A stretch of DNA of 64,000 bases from Planctomycetota bacterium (GCA_018242525.1 JAFEBS010000014.1:75631-139630); one strand, 5' to 3'. Positions 1 to 10,003 are shown, counted from the stretch's first letter. A program made the numbers and translations. Notes: generated by a model from the letters alone, not told the origin.

Positions 1-23
1 GCCCCCATTTTGTGGGCAAAGCC
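1..23. repeat. Right arm of a dispersed palindromic repeat, cut by the window start
   Basis: The first 23 bases end in GTGGGCAAAGCC after a CCATTTT run. This closely matches the right arm of the complete 100-bp palindrome at 30175-30274, which ends ATGGGCAAAGCC. The left arm would lie outside the window. It is placed here by similarity only. Confidence 0.6.
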
Positions 24-49
24 GATGCACCAACCCGTGGGAGACACCG

Positions 50-1066
50 ATGATTTCGCGAACGGTAATCGCCGGATTGCTGACCGTCACAATGTCGGCC
101 GTGGTAGCCGCCCAGGACTGGGCTCCAGTCACCGTGGACCTGCTGAAGTCTGAAAAGACCGGCTTTGGCGGGCTGTGCGGAGTGCTCGTCGATCATCAGA
201 CCGGCACGCTGTGGGCAAATCTGAGCGATCGCGGCATGTTCCAATCTGCAGACCAGGGACAGACCTGGAAGCGGGTCAGTGAGACACAGCCGAAGGGGCG
301 GACCGAGACACCAGGTTGCTGGCTGCTCGATCCCACCGGGAAGTCGAATCGCATGGTGACGGCCCTGGTCTATGGCTCACCCATCTCGGTCAGTGCCGAT
401 TCCGGGGCGACGTGGACGATGATGGATCCGAAATCGGGCCATGTCGACTGGTGCGCCGTGGACTGGACCGATCCGGACCTGAGATTTGTCCTGGCCTTGA
501 AACACGAAGCCAACGGATTGTTACTGGCTTCCAACGACGGCGGCAAATCATTCACGGAAGTTGGCAAGGGATATGGAGCCGGCTGGGTCTTCGACAACTC
601 GACGGCCGTGGTCTCGCAGGTGAAGTCGAAGGAACAGCCAAAGCCGCAGTTAATGCGCACCACCGACGGCGGTCGTACATTCCAGGACTGTGGCGGATAC
701 AGCCCTGTCGGAGTGAATAGCGCCCAGGCCCTGCCCAAATGGCACGACGGGGGTTTGTACTGGCTGGTAGATGGGGGCCTGATCCTTTCGAAGGACAAGG
801 GAGCGACCTGGAGCAAGATCGGCGAAGTGAAGGACGCTCTGTACGGTCCCATCTTCGGCCGAAATGCCACTCACCTGTTCGTCCTCACCAAATCCGGTCC
901 CGTGGAAACAACCGATGGCGGGGCCACTTGGATGCCGCTGTCGACGCCCCCCAAAGAGATGAAAGGGATCGGGGGCCTCAGTTGGCTGGAATACGATCCG
1001 AAGCACGATACGGTCTATTTGATGAAGATGGGAAGTGAGCTTTATCGTTTGACCCGTGCGAAGTAA
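50..1066 (+). CDS. Exported BNR/Asp-box repeat protein (sialidase-like beta propeller)
   Basis: The 338-residue protein begins with a probable signal peptide (hydrophobic residues 5-20, AA-Q cleavage near residue 22). At least six Asp-box motifs follow: SADQGQTW, SADSGATW, SNDGGKSF, TTDGGRTF, SKDKGATW and TTDGGATW. Such motifs mark the blade turns of sialidase, Vps10 or YCF48-like propellers. The catalytic arginines of true sialidases are not evident, so an exported propeller with a binding or structural role is as likely as a glycosidase. A GGGAGA sequence lies 5 bases before the ATG, supporting this start. The amidohydrolase gene follows 46 bases downstream on the same strand, so the two may be co-transcribed. 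Confidence 0.75.
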   Translation: MISRTVIAGLLTVTMSAVVAAQDWAPVTVDLLKSEKTGFGGLCGVLVDHQTGTLWANLSDRGMFQSADQGQTWKRVSETQPKGRTETPGCWLLDPTGKSNRMVTALVYGSPISVSADSGATWTMMDPKSGHVDWCAVDWTDPDLRFVLALKHEANGLLLASNDGGKSFTEVGKGYGAGWVFDNSTAVVSQVKSKEQPKPQLMRTTDGGRTFQDCGGYSPVGVNSAQALPKWHDGGLYWLVDGGLILSKDKGATWSKIGEVKDALYGPIFGRNATHLFVLTKSGPVETTDGGATWMPLSTPPKEMKGIGGLSWLEYDPKHDTVYLMKMGSELYRLTRAK

Positions 1067-1112
1067 CTTGCGCTCCAAGCATTCGATTGATGCCTGCTGT
1101 CATGGATCTGTC

Positions 1113-2816
1113 ATGAAACTGTTCTCCATTTTGTCCACAGTGCTGATCCTGATCGTCTCATTGGGCGAACTCGGCGCAGCACCGCCACCGGTCGAACCCG
1201 CGGACACGATTTATCGGAACGGAGCCGTTTACACTGTGGACGCTGTTCGCAGTTGGGCGGAAGCGGTCGCCGTCCGCAGGGGACGAATCGTCTATGTCGG
1301 ATCCAACAGAGGCCTGGAACCGCTGATCGGTCGCGACACGCGAGTCCTCGATCTGCAGGGAAAAATGGTTCTTCCCGGGTTTCACGATTCACATGTCCAC
1401 CTGGTGGGGGGCGGGATCGAGATGGCCGAGTGCGACTTGAACGGGATGTGGGAGATCGAGCCGATCCTGGCCGCACTGAAGCAATACGCCGAACGAAATC
1501 CCAAGCTGCCGGTGATCCGGGGCGGTGGCTGGCCGCTGACGCTGAATGACGGAAACCCGCGCCGCGAAACTCTCGACAAGATTGTTCCGGATCGACCCGT
1601 CCTGTTGGATGCGTTCGACGGACACTCGTCGTGGGCGAATACAAAGGCGTTGCAACTGGCGGGAATCACGAAAGACACTCCCGATCCTCCACGCGGCCGA
1701 ATCGAACGGGATCCGAAAACGGGTGAACCAACGGGAACATTGCGCGAAGCCGCCACAAAACTCGTCAACGACAAGTTCCCCAAGTATACTGACGACGATT
1801 ATCTGGCAGGATTACGCCGCGGCGTGCAACTGGCCAATCGCCTGGGAATCACCTCCATCCAGGAGGCGGCCGTGCGGGATTATCATTTGAAAGCGTTCGC
1901 CGCTCTGGATCAGGCGGACGAATTGACGGTCCGGACAATCGGGGCTCTGCGGATCGACCCGGCTCAGAAACAGTCGACCCAGGTGGCGCAATTCGTCGAA
2001 TGGCGGGACAGATATCGGGGCAAGCGTTTCAAGGCGGCGGCCGTCAAGATCTTTCTGGATGGGGTCATCGAATCCAAGACCGCAGCCCTGCTGGAACCGT
2101 ATGACGGGGGGGATGTGCGAGGCTGGCTGAACCTGGAACCGGAAGTCCTGAAACCGCTGGCAGCGGAATTGGACCGACTGGGATTTCAGATTCACATTCA
2201 TGCGATTGGGGACCGCGCGATCCAGACAGCCTTTGATGCCCTGGAATTCGCTCAGGGCCGCAACGGAGTCCGGGATTCCCGCCATCACATGGCTCATATC
2301 CAGTTGTTCGCGCCGGCCGACATTCCTCGCTTTCGCCGCCTGGGAGTGATCGCCAACTTCCAGCCGTTGTGGGCGTGCGCCGATGACTACATCGTCAAAA
2401 TGACGGAGCCGGTCCTCGGTCCAGAGCGTTCACGCTGGCTGTACCCCATCCGCAGTGTCGCCGAAACCGGAGCGATCATTGCCGGTGGCAGTGACTGGTC
2501 GGTTTCGTCCATGAACCCACTCGATGCCATTCAGATCGCGGTGACTCGGCGGAAGCTGAACGCGGGACCTGGTCCCGGGTGGATTCCCGAGGAACTGGTT
2601 GACCTGCCACTGATGATTGCGGCGTATACGATCAATGGGGCCTATGTAAACTTCGAGGAACAGGAAACCGGGTCGATCGAAGTCGGCAAGGCCGCGGATC
2701 TGATTGTCCTGGACCGAAACCTGTTTGAAATCCCCAAGCATGAAATCCATCAGGCGAAGGTGCTATTGACCGTGCTGGAAGGAAAAGAAGTGCATCGCCA
2801 CGAGGATCTGAAGTGA
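1113..2816 (+). CDS. Exported amidohydrolase, YtcJ-like (amidohydrolase family 3)
   Basis: A metal-dependent hydrolase of 567 residues. The chosen ATG at 1113 starts a good signal peptide (MKLFSILSTVLILIVSLG); the upstream in-frame codon at 1056 would overlap the previous gene and spoil the signal. The pattern follows YtcJ-type enzymes: an N-terminal beta-sandwich (ADTIYRNGAVYTVDAVRSWA), the metal-binding HxH in GFHDSHVHLVGGG, HIHAIGDRA in the barrel, GGSDWSVSS near the end, and a C-terminal KAADLIVLDRN strand. Family members hydrolyse C-N bonds of varied substrates, and the substrate cannot be read from sequence. Export suggests action in the periplasm. It converges on the DUF1553 gene across a long inverted repeat. 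Confidence 0.85.
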   Translation: MKLFSILSTVLILIVSLGELGAAPPPVEPADTIYRNGAVYTVDAVRSWAEAVAVRRGRIVYVGSNRGLEPLIGRDTRVLDLQGKMVLPGFHDSHVHLVGGGIEMAECDLNGMWEIEPILAALKQYAERNPKLPVIRGGGWPLTLNDGNPRRETLDKIVPDRPVLLDAFDGHSSWANTKALQLAGITKDTPDPPRGRIERDPKTGEPTGTLREAATKLVNDKFPKYTDDDYLAGLRRGVQLANRLGITSIQEAAVRDYHLKAFAALDQADELTVRTIGALRIDPAQKQSTQVAQFVEWRDRYRGKRFKAAAVKIFLDGVIESKTAALLEPYDGGDVRGWLNLEPEVLKPLAAELDRLGFQIHIHAIGDRAIQTAFDALEFAQGRNGVRDSRHHMAHIQLFAPADIPRFRRLGVIANFQPLWACADDYIVKMTEPVLGPERSRWLYPIRSVAETGAIIAGGSDWSVSSMNPLDAIQIAVTRRKLNAGPGPGWIPEELVDLPLMIAAYTINGAYVNFEEQETGSIEVGKAADLIVLDRNLFEIPKHEIHQAKVLLTVLEGKEVHRHEDLK

Positions 2817-2843
2817 TGGAATGAAAGCAGATGCACGGCTTTC

Positions 2844-2909
2844 GTCGCCGGAGTCGTGAGACTTCGGACGTCGGTCGCAAACGCTCCGAATTCTCACGAC
2901 TCCGGCGAC
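2844..2909. repeat. Long inverted repeat between convergent genes, possible bidirectional terminator
   Basis: Two 25-base arms at 2844-2868 and 2885-2909 are complementary at 24 of 25 positions, with a 16-base loop. The arm begins GTCGCCGGAGTCGTGAGA. It lies between the end of the amidohydrolase gene (2816) and the end of the convergent DUF1553 gene (2971). It could form a strong transcript hairpin in both directions, although no clear U tract follows. It could also be one copy of a dispersed element; no second copy was noticed in this window. Confidence 0.75.
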
Positions 2910-2970
2910 CAGAAACGACCCATGAATTGGGTATAGCAATCGCTGCGGGTCAAATTCGGCGCAATGGCCT

Positions 2971-5436
2971 TTACTGCACCAGCAGGAAGTCGCGGCTGTT
3001 GAACAGGGCCCACATCAGATCCTGGGCAGCGGCAGCACGGTCCATCCCGTACGACTCGAAGTGCTTGCTGGCAACCAGGATTTCCTGCGACGTGGGACGG
3101 CGTGCCAGAGCCCACAAGTACAGGTCTTCGACCAGCGGTTCATTCGTGCCATGCTGCTTCAGCAGTTGAGCGACCCGGCTGTTGCCATCGGTCACGCGAC
3201 GCAGGATCGAGTTTCCGTTGATCAGGTGCAGGGCCTGCAGCATGTTTGAGTCGTTGTCGCGTTCGCACTCACAGGCTTCCATCCGTTTCGGCTTCCCAAA
3301 CAGTGACAGGAATTCGCTGGTGACTTCGGCGTCTGGCAGTTGGGCGGCGGTGAAACCGCCCGGAGCCCCGCCAAAGTTTTCCCGGACTCCCGTCGCCTGA
3401 ACCAGTGAATCCAGCAGCGCTTCGGCCGGAACACGGCGGGGGATCGAGTGCGAAAAGTTCATGGTGTCGATGCGATTCGAATCGTTTGGAATGCTCGACC
3501 GCTGGTAGGTCTGCGATGACACGATGGTCCGCATCAGATGCCGCACATCGAATCCGTGATCGATGAAGTCCTTCGTCAGGGCGTCGAGCAGTTCGGGATT
3601 GATCGGGGGATTGGTGGTCCGCAGATCATCCACGGGATCAATGATCCCGCGGTTAAAGAAGTAGCTCCAGACGCGGTTGGTCAGGCTGCGGGCAAAATGA
3701 GGATTCTCCCTGGCCGTGAGCCACCTGGCGAAGTCGGGTCGCCGATCCGTTTCCGCGGACAGGGTCGGTTCGCCACCGCCCAGGTAACGCGGCGGTTGTA
3801 GTTGCCCGGTCCGGGGATTGGTTGAAAAGCTCGTGCCCAACTGCAGGACGACCGATCGGGTATTGGGGACACCCGGAAACCTTTGATCCGGCTTTGTGGC
3901 GACCTGGTTGAAATACGAATGCAGCCCGTAATAGTCGGCCTGGGTCCAGTTTTCCATCGGATGCGGATGACATCGGGCGCACAACATGCGGACTCCGCAG
4001 AAGACCTGGGCGACGCGCTCGATGGTGTCGTTGGTATCCTTGCTGATCGAATAATAGGCGCTGGCCGGGTCATCCGCGGCCCCCCCGCGACTGGTCAACA
4101 ATCGTCGCGTGAACTCGTCCATCGGCATGTTCGAGGCAACGGCGCTCCGCAACCATTCGCGAAACGCGTACATGGCCGGTTCCGTCAAACGGACCCGCGA
4201 GTTCTGAAACAGGTCACCCCATTTGAGCGACCAGTGATCCACGAATTCCTGTCGAGCAAACAGGGTATCAACGACCGCGATACGCTTGGCCGGTTTGGCG
4301 TCGGCCGTGAACTGGCGAACTTCGTCCGCCGTCGGTTGCAGGCCGATCAAATCCAGATGGATCCGCCGCAGGAACTCTTCATCGCCGGACAACTGCGAAG
4401 GACTGACCTTCAGGTCATTCAATTTGGTCACCACATACCGGTCGATGAAATGCTCGGTTGGAACTGGTGTGGGCTGAAAATCCGGATTTCGCTTGAGCAC
4501 AATCAGTCGTGACGCGGCGAATTTCCGTTCGAATCGGGCCACGATTGCAGATTCACCGAATTCGTGGGCTGTCACCATGCCCGAATCAGTGACTTCCGCG
4601 ACACCTTCGGTGTTAATCGTATAGATCCCCAGCCGGGTGACATCGCGGATTGACCCGTCGGTGTAGTGGGCGATCAGTTGCAGGCGATGTTTCGTGCCCG
4701 GTTCAACGACGAATCGTTCCGGGGAAATCGTGACATGGTCCACTTCGACCTTCACATCGGGATCAAGCACCGCTCCCTGTTCAATCCAGTTCACGAGGAT
4801 TTCGTTCAACTGGCTGTCCCGGGCGAACCTGGTCCCGCCACGATGCGGCACATCTCCCACCGGCTTGCGAACCAGCAGACTGCCCGCAGGGTTCAACAGA
4901 TTCAGCCGACGGGATTGCGCGTCGCTGAAGATCGCCTGGTAATCCTGGTCGGCATTGGCACCACGCAGGGACAAGCTGAAACCGCCCTTCCCCAGCGAAT
5001 AGCCGTGGCAGGCCCCCATGTTGCAGCCCCCCTTGGACAGGACCGGCATCACTTCGTGCCGGAAGCTGTACGGTCGTTCCTGCGCGGGAAGCACGACCGA
5101 AACAGGAACTTCGACCGTCTGTCCCGCGGCCTGGATGGTGATTTTCGTTTCGCCAGACCGGAGTGGACGAACCCAGCCCTGTTCCACGACTGCGATTGAC
5201 TCATTAGCACTGGTGGCCGTCGTCAGATCGGTCAAATCGATCGCCAGACTGTCGGGTGAACGTCCCATGACCAGCAGCGATTGCGGCTGCCGCAGGTCCG
5301 TCAATTTAACACTGGCCGGAACAACAATGATCGGCCCGGCCACGATCGGGGACTGGGCGGACGCGACCGTCAGGGGCAACAGCAACAACGCCAGGGCGCT
5401 AGTGCAGGATCGAAACCACGGATTGGTGAATCTCAT
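2971..5436 (-). CDS. DUF1549/DUF1553 exported protein with N-terminal Ig-like region
   Basis: An 821-residue exported protein with a signal peptide (hydrophobic residues 13-25, ASA-Q). The N-terminal 120 residues look like a bacterial Ig-like (BIG2) strand region. A segment with GGCNMGACHGYSLGKGGF at about 140 holds a haem-like cysteine/histidine pattern that is not a clean CxxCH. DUF1549 (DLIGLQPTADEVRQF) and DUF1553 (LTNRVWSYFFNRGIIDPVDD, then SQTYQRSS) follow, with CARCHPHPMENW between them. The function of these planctomycete families is not established, although they are usually beside DUF1501 genes. Here it is the last of three minus-strand genes (DUF1501, TIG/PPC-like protein, this gene) spaced by about 20 bases, so it is almost certainly an operon. 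Confidence 0.85.
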   Translation of the reverse strand: MRFTNPWFRSCTSALALLLLPLTVASAQSPIVAGPIIVVPASVKLTDLRQPQSLLVMGRSPDSLAIDLTDLTTATSANESIAVVEQGWVRPLRSGETKITIQAAGQTVEVPVSVVLPAQERPYSFRHEVMPVLSKGGCNMGACHGYSLGKGGFSLSLRGANADQDYQAIFSDAQSRRLNLLNPAGSLLVRKPVGDVPHRGGTRFARDSQLNEILVNWIEQGAVLDPDVKVEVDHVTISPERFVVEPGTKHRLQLIAHYTDGSIRDVTRLGIYTINTEGVAEVTDSGMVTAHEFGESAIVARFERKFAASRLIVLKRNPDFQPTPVPTEHFIDRYVVTKLNDLKVSPSQLSGDEEFLRRIHLDLIGLQPTADEVRQFTADAKPAKRIAVVDTLFARQEFVDHWSLKWGDLFQNSRVRLTEPAMYAFREWLRSAVASNMPMDEFTRRLLTSRGGAADDPASAYYSISKDTNDTIERVAQVFCGVRMLCARCHPHPMENWTQADYYGLHSYFNQVATKPDQRFPGVPNTRSVVLQLGTSFSTNPRTGQLQPPRYLGGGEPTLSAETDRRPDFARWLTARENPHFARSLTNRVWSYFFNRGIIDPVDDLRTTNPPINPELLDALTKDFIDHGFDVRHLMRTIVSSQTYQRSSIPNDSNRIDTMNFSHSIPRRVPAEALLDSLVQATGVRENFGGAPGGFTAAQLPDAEVTSEFLSLFGKPKRMEACECERDNDSNMLQALHLINGNSILRRVTDGNSRVAQLLKQHGTNEPLVEDLYLWALARRPTSQEILVASKHFESYGMDRAAAAQDLMWALFNSRDFLLVQ

Positions 5437-5456
5437 CAGGGTCGTCTTCCAGAATT

Positions 5457-7958
5457 CTAAGGCGCTGGTTTGTTCACTTTGAGAGTCACGGGAATTTCGA
5501 CGCTTTTCACCGGGATGTTGCCGGTCTGTGCGTCGGCCGGACCGGTGGCCGTCAGCTTGATTCCGGTCACCTCGGCCGCCGCGTAGTTGGGGGGGATCTT
5601 AAACTCGATCGCGAACTCGGTCTGTTCCGCTTTGACGGTCGCATTCGCGGCCGTGACACCGGCGGTCAATCCCGTCACAGCGACGGTGACGTCGCCGCTA
5701 TAGCCGGCCAACCGCTCAATGACGGCAGTCAGTTTGAAAGTGGTGCCGGACTTCGGATCGAGTGTCGTTTCCAGCGGGGATGTGGTCGTCAGCTTGATAT
5801 TAAGCGGGTTCAGGACGGCCAGTCGCCGCACGGGAGTATACGCCGTTCGCAAGACCGTGTTCTTTTCCGGATTCAGCAACTCGGCACGGATCGCGATGTC
5901 GCACGACGATTCCGCCAGGTTGGACGGGACAAACAACGCGTAGTCGAGCTGATACACGGCTTTCGACTCGGCCTCGCGCAGTGCCGTTTCGGCGGCGATC
6001 TTCTTTTCGGCCAGTTCCGCGACCTTTGCATCAGCGGCAGGCTTGGTGTCAGCTTGAGCCGCCTGAGCCTGCTGAACGGCTTCCGCGTGCTGCTTGACGA
6101 TGGCCGCCAGCGCATCGCCGGCCGTTTTGACTGCGTTGTCGACAGGAACCTCGACCGGCTTTTCTGCCCGGACCGATTGCGGCAAATTCGGCTGGCCATT
6201 GATTCTGGGAATCGGCTGAGACGTCACCAGCGACAACCGCACCGGGCCATACATCGACGGAGGGCGGACCAGTTTCAGGGCGACTGCGGGTTTGGAGGCC
6301 AGCACCAGTTGAGGCAGGCTCGCCTCATTGACGGGTGTGATCTGGAAGGGCGCGGTCGCCGGGGGAACGCTCGCGATGGCCACTTGTTCCCGCATCCACG
6401 TCGGAGAACGATCATCGACTGTCGTTTCCACGTGAACCGGTCGAGTCAGGGTTCCATCCGGCAACTGAGCGCTGATTCGAGTCACCAGCGGAACCGTGGC
6501 TGCCGCCGCGCTGGAAAAAACCATCAAGGTTCCGTTCGCTCCAGCGGGGATCTCCGTTCCAGTGACCGTGGTCCCGGGGGGCAGTCCGGCCACCTGAAGC
6601 TGGATCGGACCGTCGTAAGCCTGCCGGTTGACGAATGCTTCCAGAACCTGCGATTCCCCCGCCGGGACATTCATGGCATCGGATTTGATTGTCACATCAA
6701 ATTGTGGCAGAGGGAGATCCAGCTTTGTCACGACCAGCCGATAGATCGATGCGTCACCTCCCCGATCCAGGTTGTCTCGCAGCGACACTTCGAGGGAATC
6801 CTGATCGGCGGGGACAGTGTATTCCAGGCGGGGATCAATGGACATGGGGCCATCATCGTTGGTGGCGACGACCGCGTTTTGCTTGTTGCGGATTTCCAGA
6901 ACCGCATCGATCTGCGATCCGATTCGTTCAGCGAACAGTTCCAGCAACAGTTTCATTCCGGGCTGCACGGGCAACAGATACCGATCGCGTTGTCCGGAGG
7001 CGGACAATCGACCGCTGACAGCGACTGGAATGGCCGGCAGTGGCATTGACTGATCGCCTTCCACCTCGATCAACTCGGGCAGAGAACTGGACAACACGCT
7101 GGGGGGCAGTCCTGCGCTGGTGGCAGAATTCGGCAGTGCGACCGGAGCCAGAGTCAATTCGTTGATTCGCAAGGGAACTTTCACACCGGCGACGTTGCCG
7201 ATCAAGTCCACGGATGCGTCCTGCCCCTGTGTGATCGCCGGGGGAAACGCCAGATCCGCAAACTGCCATTGCCCGACCTTCATGCGAAAATAGGCGGGGC
7301 CGGGCGGCGCGTACTGGGTGTCATGTATTTCGATGGTGTATTGATCATCCCGGGGCAACTTCACCATCAGGCGTGCGTCGCCCGCCAGTGTATTCGATGG
7401 TGGAGTCCACGCGATCTGAATGCGGTGGGAATCATAGACGTGAATTACAGGCCGCAACTTGCTACCCAGCCGCCGCGCTTCGACTTCGACAATAACCTCG
7501 TCGCCCGCCTTGCCTGGGAACGAGGTTCGACTGACACCGCTGCCGGGGACCGATCCATGCAGACTCACCGGGAGTGCACCGATTTTCTCGGTGATTGGCG
7601 TTTGAGGAAACCGGTCCAAGCCCACCCACTGGCTGTTGGAAAATCCTTCGGCTGTGAACAGTCGCAATGCTTGGATCCCCGGGGGGACGGATTCCGCAAT
7701 GGGAACCGAGACGATCAGGCGTGTGGCGGTGCTGGCGGAGTCGATGGTCGCCTCCAGGGCCTGCTCGCCGAGGAAGAGCCGCGGTGACGGCGACAACTCG
7801 GCTCCGTCGATCGTCAGGACGGTGGTCCCGCCAATCTGCAGTCCACGCACGTTGATGTTCCGGATTTCCGGTGGCCGAGCTTCACAGGCCGTCGGCACGG
7901 CCAGTGCCATCATAGCAGCGAGGAGCAGGCCTCGAATTCTCAAGTCCGAATTCCGCAT
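5457..7958 (-). CDS. Exported TIG/PPC-domain-like protein, middle gene of the DUF1501-DUF1553 operon
   Basis: An 833-residue exported protein whose signal peptide covers residues 8-27. Residues 30-120 resemble an IPT/TIG fold (PPEIRNINVRGLQIGGTTVL). Later parts resemble pre-peptidase C-terminal (PPC) beta domains, for example the segment with SASGQRDRYLLPVQPG and GGDASIYRLVV. An Ala/Gln/Lys-rich probable coiled coil lies around residues 615-670 (HAEAVQQAQAAQADTKPAAD). No catalytic motif is visible, so it is probably a structural or adhesive surface protein that acts with its neighbours. Its stop is 20 bases before the DUF1553 gene and it starts 19 bases after the DUF1501 stop. Confidence 0.75.
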   Translation of the reverse strand: MRNSDLRIRGLLLAAMMALAVPTACEARPPEIRNINVRGLQIGGTTVLTIDGAELSPSPRLFLGEQALEATIDSASTATRLIVSVPIAESVPPGIQALRLFTAEGFSNSQWVGLDRFPQTPITEKIGALPVSLHGSVPGSGVSRTSFPGKAGDEVIVEVEARRLGSKLRPVIHVYDSHRIQIAWTPPSNTLAGDARLMVKLPRDDQYTIEIHDTQYAPPGPAYFRMKVGQWQFADLAFPPAITQGQDASVDLIGNVAGVKVPLRINELTLAPVALPNSATSAGLPPSVLSSSLPELIEVEGDQSMPLPAIPVAVSGRLSASGQRDRYLLPVQPGMKLLLELFAERIGSQIDAVLEIRNKQNAVVATNDDGPMSIDPRLEYTVPADQDSLEVSLRDNLDRGGDASIYRLVVTKLDLPLPQFDVTIKSDAMNVPAGESQVLEAFVNRQAYDGPIQLQVAGLPPGTTVTGTEIPAGANGTLMVFSSAAAATVPLVTRISAQLPDGTLTRPVHVETTVDDRSPTWMREQVAIASVPPATAPFQITPVNEASLPQLVLASKPAVALKLVRPPSMYGPVRLSLVTSQPIPRINGQPNLPQSVRAEKPVEVPVDNAVKTAGDALAAIVKQHAEAVQQAQAAQADTKPAADAKVAELAEKKIAAETALREAESKAVYQLDYALFVPSNLAESSCDIAIRAELLNPEKNTVLRTAYTPVRRLAVLNPLNIKLTTTSPLETTLDPKSGTTFKLTAVIERLAGYSGDVTVAVTGLTAGVTAANATVKAEQTEFAIEFKIPPNYAAAEVTGIKLTATGPADAQTGNIPVKSVEIPVTLKVNKPAP

Positions 7959-7977
7959 GCCAACACTCCCGATGGAT

Positions 7978-9357
7978 TCAGGAAAACAACTGGGAAATCG
8001 GCTCGGCTTCCACCAGGCGAATGGGGCGACTGCCGGGCCCCGGCATCATGGTGGTTTCGAGGTCGATTCCCATCGCGTGATAGATGGACGCCAGGATCTG
8101 CGGCGGTTCGATCGGGTTGTTCTGAGGTCGCGAGCCGGTCTTGTCGGTGGAACCGATCGCCTGACCGCCACGAATCGGTCCGCCAACCATGAAGTTCGTC
8201 CAGGCGTTCGGATGGTGATCGCGCCCACCCCTGGCGTTCAGGTTTGGAGTTCGCCCCATTTCACTCAGGACACATACGACCGTGTTGTCCAGCAAGCCTC
8301 GTTGCGACAGGTCCTCAATCAAGGCCGTGAACGCCCAGTCGAACTGCGGGCACAGCAACTGTTCGTAGTCGGTGTACGTGTTGTTCAGCCCGCCGCCGTC
8401 GGCATGCATGTCCCAGCAGGAAATGTTGAAGACCGTCTCAAAGTGATTGACCGTGACATGACGGCAGCCACGTTCCACGAGTCGCCGGGCCATCAGACAG
8501 CTTTGTCCCAGAGTATTGCGACCGTACCGGTCCCGCATCTTGTCGGATTCCTGGCTCAGTTCAAACGCCTGCTTGGCTTCCGGCGACGTCAGCAGGCTGA
8601 AGGCGCGTGAGTAGGCGGTGTCGCGCCCCAGGGCGGAATTGGTCTCCGCCTGCCGTTGCACTTCGTCGACCTGGCGCAGCAGTTCGCGACGGGCATTCAG
8701 ACGGAATTCCGTCTGACCGGCGGGTGGTGACAGATCCGAAACCTTGAAGTCCGAACGCGCCGGGTCCGATCCCAGGAAGAACGGTTCGTGGGCACTACCC
8801 AGGTAGCCCGCGGTTTGACCATGAAATGGACCTGCACCCGTGTTGCCGATTTTTGTCGGCAGGACCACGGCCGCAGGCAGGGTTCCACGGTTGCCGAATA
8901 ATCGCGAGATCACCGAACCACAATGCGGCTTGACGCTGTCCGGATTGAAGTCGTGCCCGGTCATCATCCAGCGCTGGCCGTTTTCGTGAGTCGCTCCGGT
9001 CTTGTGATGCAGGCTGCGAATCAGGGCCACCTTGTCCATCATGCGAGCCATCAACGGAAAGTGCTCGCAGATCTGAATGCCGGGGACATTGGTGTCGATT
9101 GGTCGAAACTTGCCCCGCACCTCGGCCGGCGCTTCGGGCTTCATGTCCCAGGTGTCCAGATGCCCGGGCGAACCGACCAGAAAAATCGTAATGCAATTCC
9201 GGATTTCTGCCTTGGCCGAATCGACCGCCCCGGCCGCCTCCATTGAAAGCAGGTTTGGCAAGGTCAGTCCCGCCAGCCCCGCTGATCCTGCTTCCAGAAA
9301 GCTTCGGCGAGTCACTCCGTGACAAACCGGAACGCGAACATCTCCAATTCGCAGCAT
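7978..9357 (-). CDS. DUF1501 protein (sulfatase-like fold) with Tat-type signal
   Basis: A DUF1501 protein of 459 residues from the ATG at 9357; an upstream in-frame start at 9405 adds 16 unlikely residues. The N-terminus has TRRSFLEAGSAGLAGL, a twin-arginine export signal. Typical DUF1501 sequence follows: FLVGSPGHLDTWDMKPEAP, then PGIQICEHFPLMARMMDKVA, RSLHHKTGATHENG, and near the end VVCVLSEMGRTPNLNARGGR and DHHPNAW. The family is distantly related to alkaline phosphatase/sulfatase-fold enzymes, but its activity is unknown. It leads the three-gene minus-strand operon, the usual partnership with DUF1549/DUF1553 proteins in planctomycetes. Confidence 0.9.
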   Translation of the reverse strand: MLRIGDVRVPVCHGVTRRSFLEAGSAGLAGLTLPNLLSMEAAGAVDSAKAEIRNCITIFLVGSPGHLDTWDMKPEAPAEVRGKFRPIDTNVPGIQICEHFPLMARMMDKVALIRSLHHKTGATHENGQRWMMTGHDFNPDSVKPHCGSVISRLFGNRGTLPAAVVLPTKIGNTGAGPFHGQTAGYLGSAHEPFFLGSDPARSDFKVSDLSPPAGQTEFRLNARRELLRQVDEVQRQAETNSALGRDTAYSRAFSLLTSPEAKQAFELSQESDKMRDRYGRNTLGQSCLMARRLVERGCRHVTVNHFETVFNISCWDMHADGGGLNNTYTDYEQLLCPQFDWAFTALIEDLSQRGLLDNTVVCVLSEMGRTPNLNARGGRDHHPNAWTNFMVGGPIRGGQAIGSTDKTGSRPQNNPIEPPQILASIYHAMGIDLETTMMPGPGSRPIRLVEAEPISQLFS

Positions 9358-9466
9358 GGTCAAGGTTCCTCGAGAGTCGGATCGCGTGTCAGGAATCACG
9401 GACAAGGCTGGGGGCTGATCCCTTTGTCAGGAATGGCCCGATTTAACGGAGGTCACTGGCAGGTGC

Positions 9467-9772
9467 TCAGGCGGTCCAAGTCAACTTGTTCGACACGTCG
9501 ATAAACTTGCTCTGGGTGTATTTGCCGTTCGCGTCCTTGGCGTAGCCTTCATATTGAAACATCCGCAGGACGACTTCGTATTGTCCGGGAGTCGAGTCGG
9601 TCAGTTCATGAGAATCGTTCGCCCTCGCAGAAATCGTGGCCGCCACGTCACCGTTCCGGCGAATTTCCCAGATGAGCTGTGATCCCCAGTCATTCGATAC
9701 GTCACTGCGCACCAGGCGGCGTCCTTCCAGACGGATTTCCGCCTTGGGAACACCTTCGAAGCGTTGGTCCAT
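9467..9772 (-). CDS. Small hypothetical protein, 101 residues
   Basis: I do not recognise this protein. It is 101 residues, without a signal peptide or membrane segment, and looks beta-rich (QLIWEIRRNGDVAATISARA, then TPGQYEVVLRMFQYEGY). That pattern could be a single Ig-like or fibronectin-like domain. The reading frame fills most of the space between the DUF1501 operon and the MEKHLA gene, and it lies on the same strand as both. Its composition matches its neighbours. It is probably a real gene because no better frame overlaps it. Confidence 0.5.
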   Translation of the reverse strand: MDQRFEGVPKAEIRLEGRRLVRSDVSNDWGSQLIWEIRRNGDVAATISARANDSHELTDSTPGQYEVVLRMFQYEGYAKDANGKYTQSKFIDVSNKLTWTA

Positions 9773-10003
9773 TCAGCAACTCCTTCGACAAAACATTCAC
9801 CGGATTTCGGTTCGCCGCCGAATATCCATCAATGAGTGTTGAAATGATTACCAGAATTCCGGGGGGGAAGTAAGTGAAAACCCCGATTTGGCGGTGATTT
9901 TTCCCATTCGCGTGACAATCGCAACACTCGCCCGACTCACAAGCGAGGGATGGACACGCATCGACGAATCCAACGCTCGCGCGCCTGGTTCATGCAACGC
10001 GAT

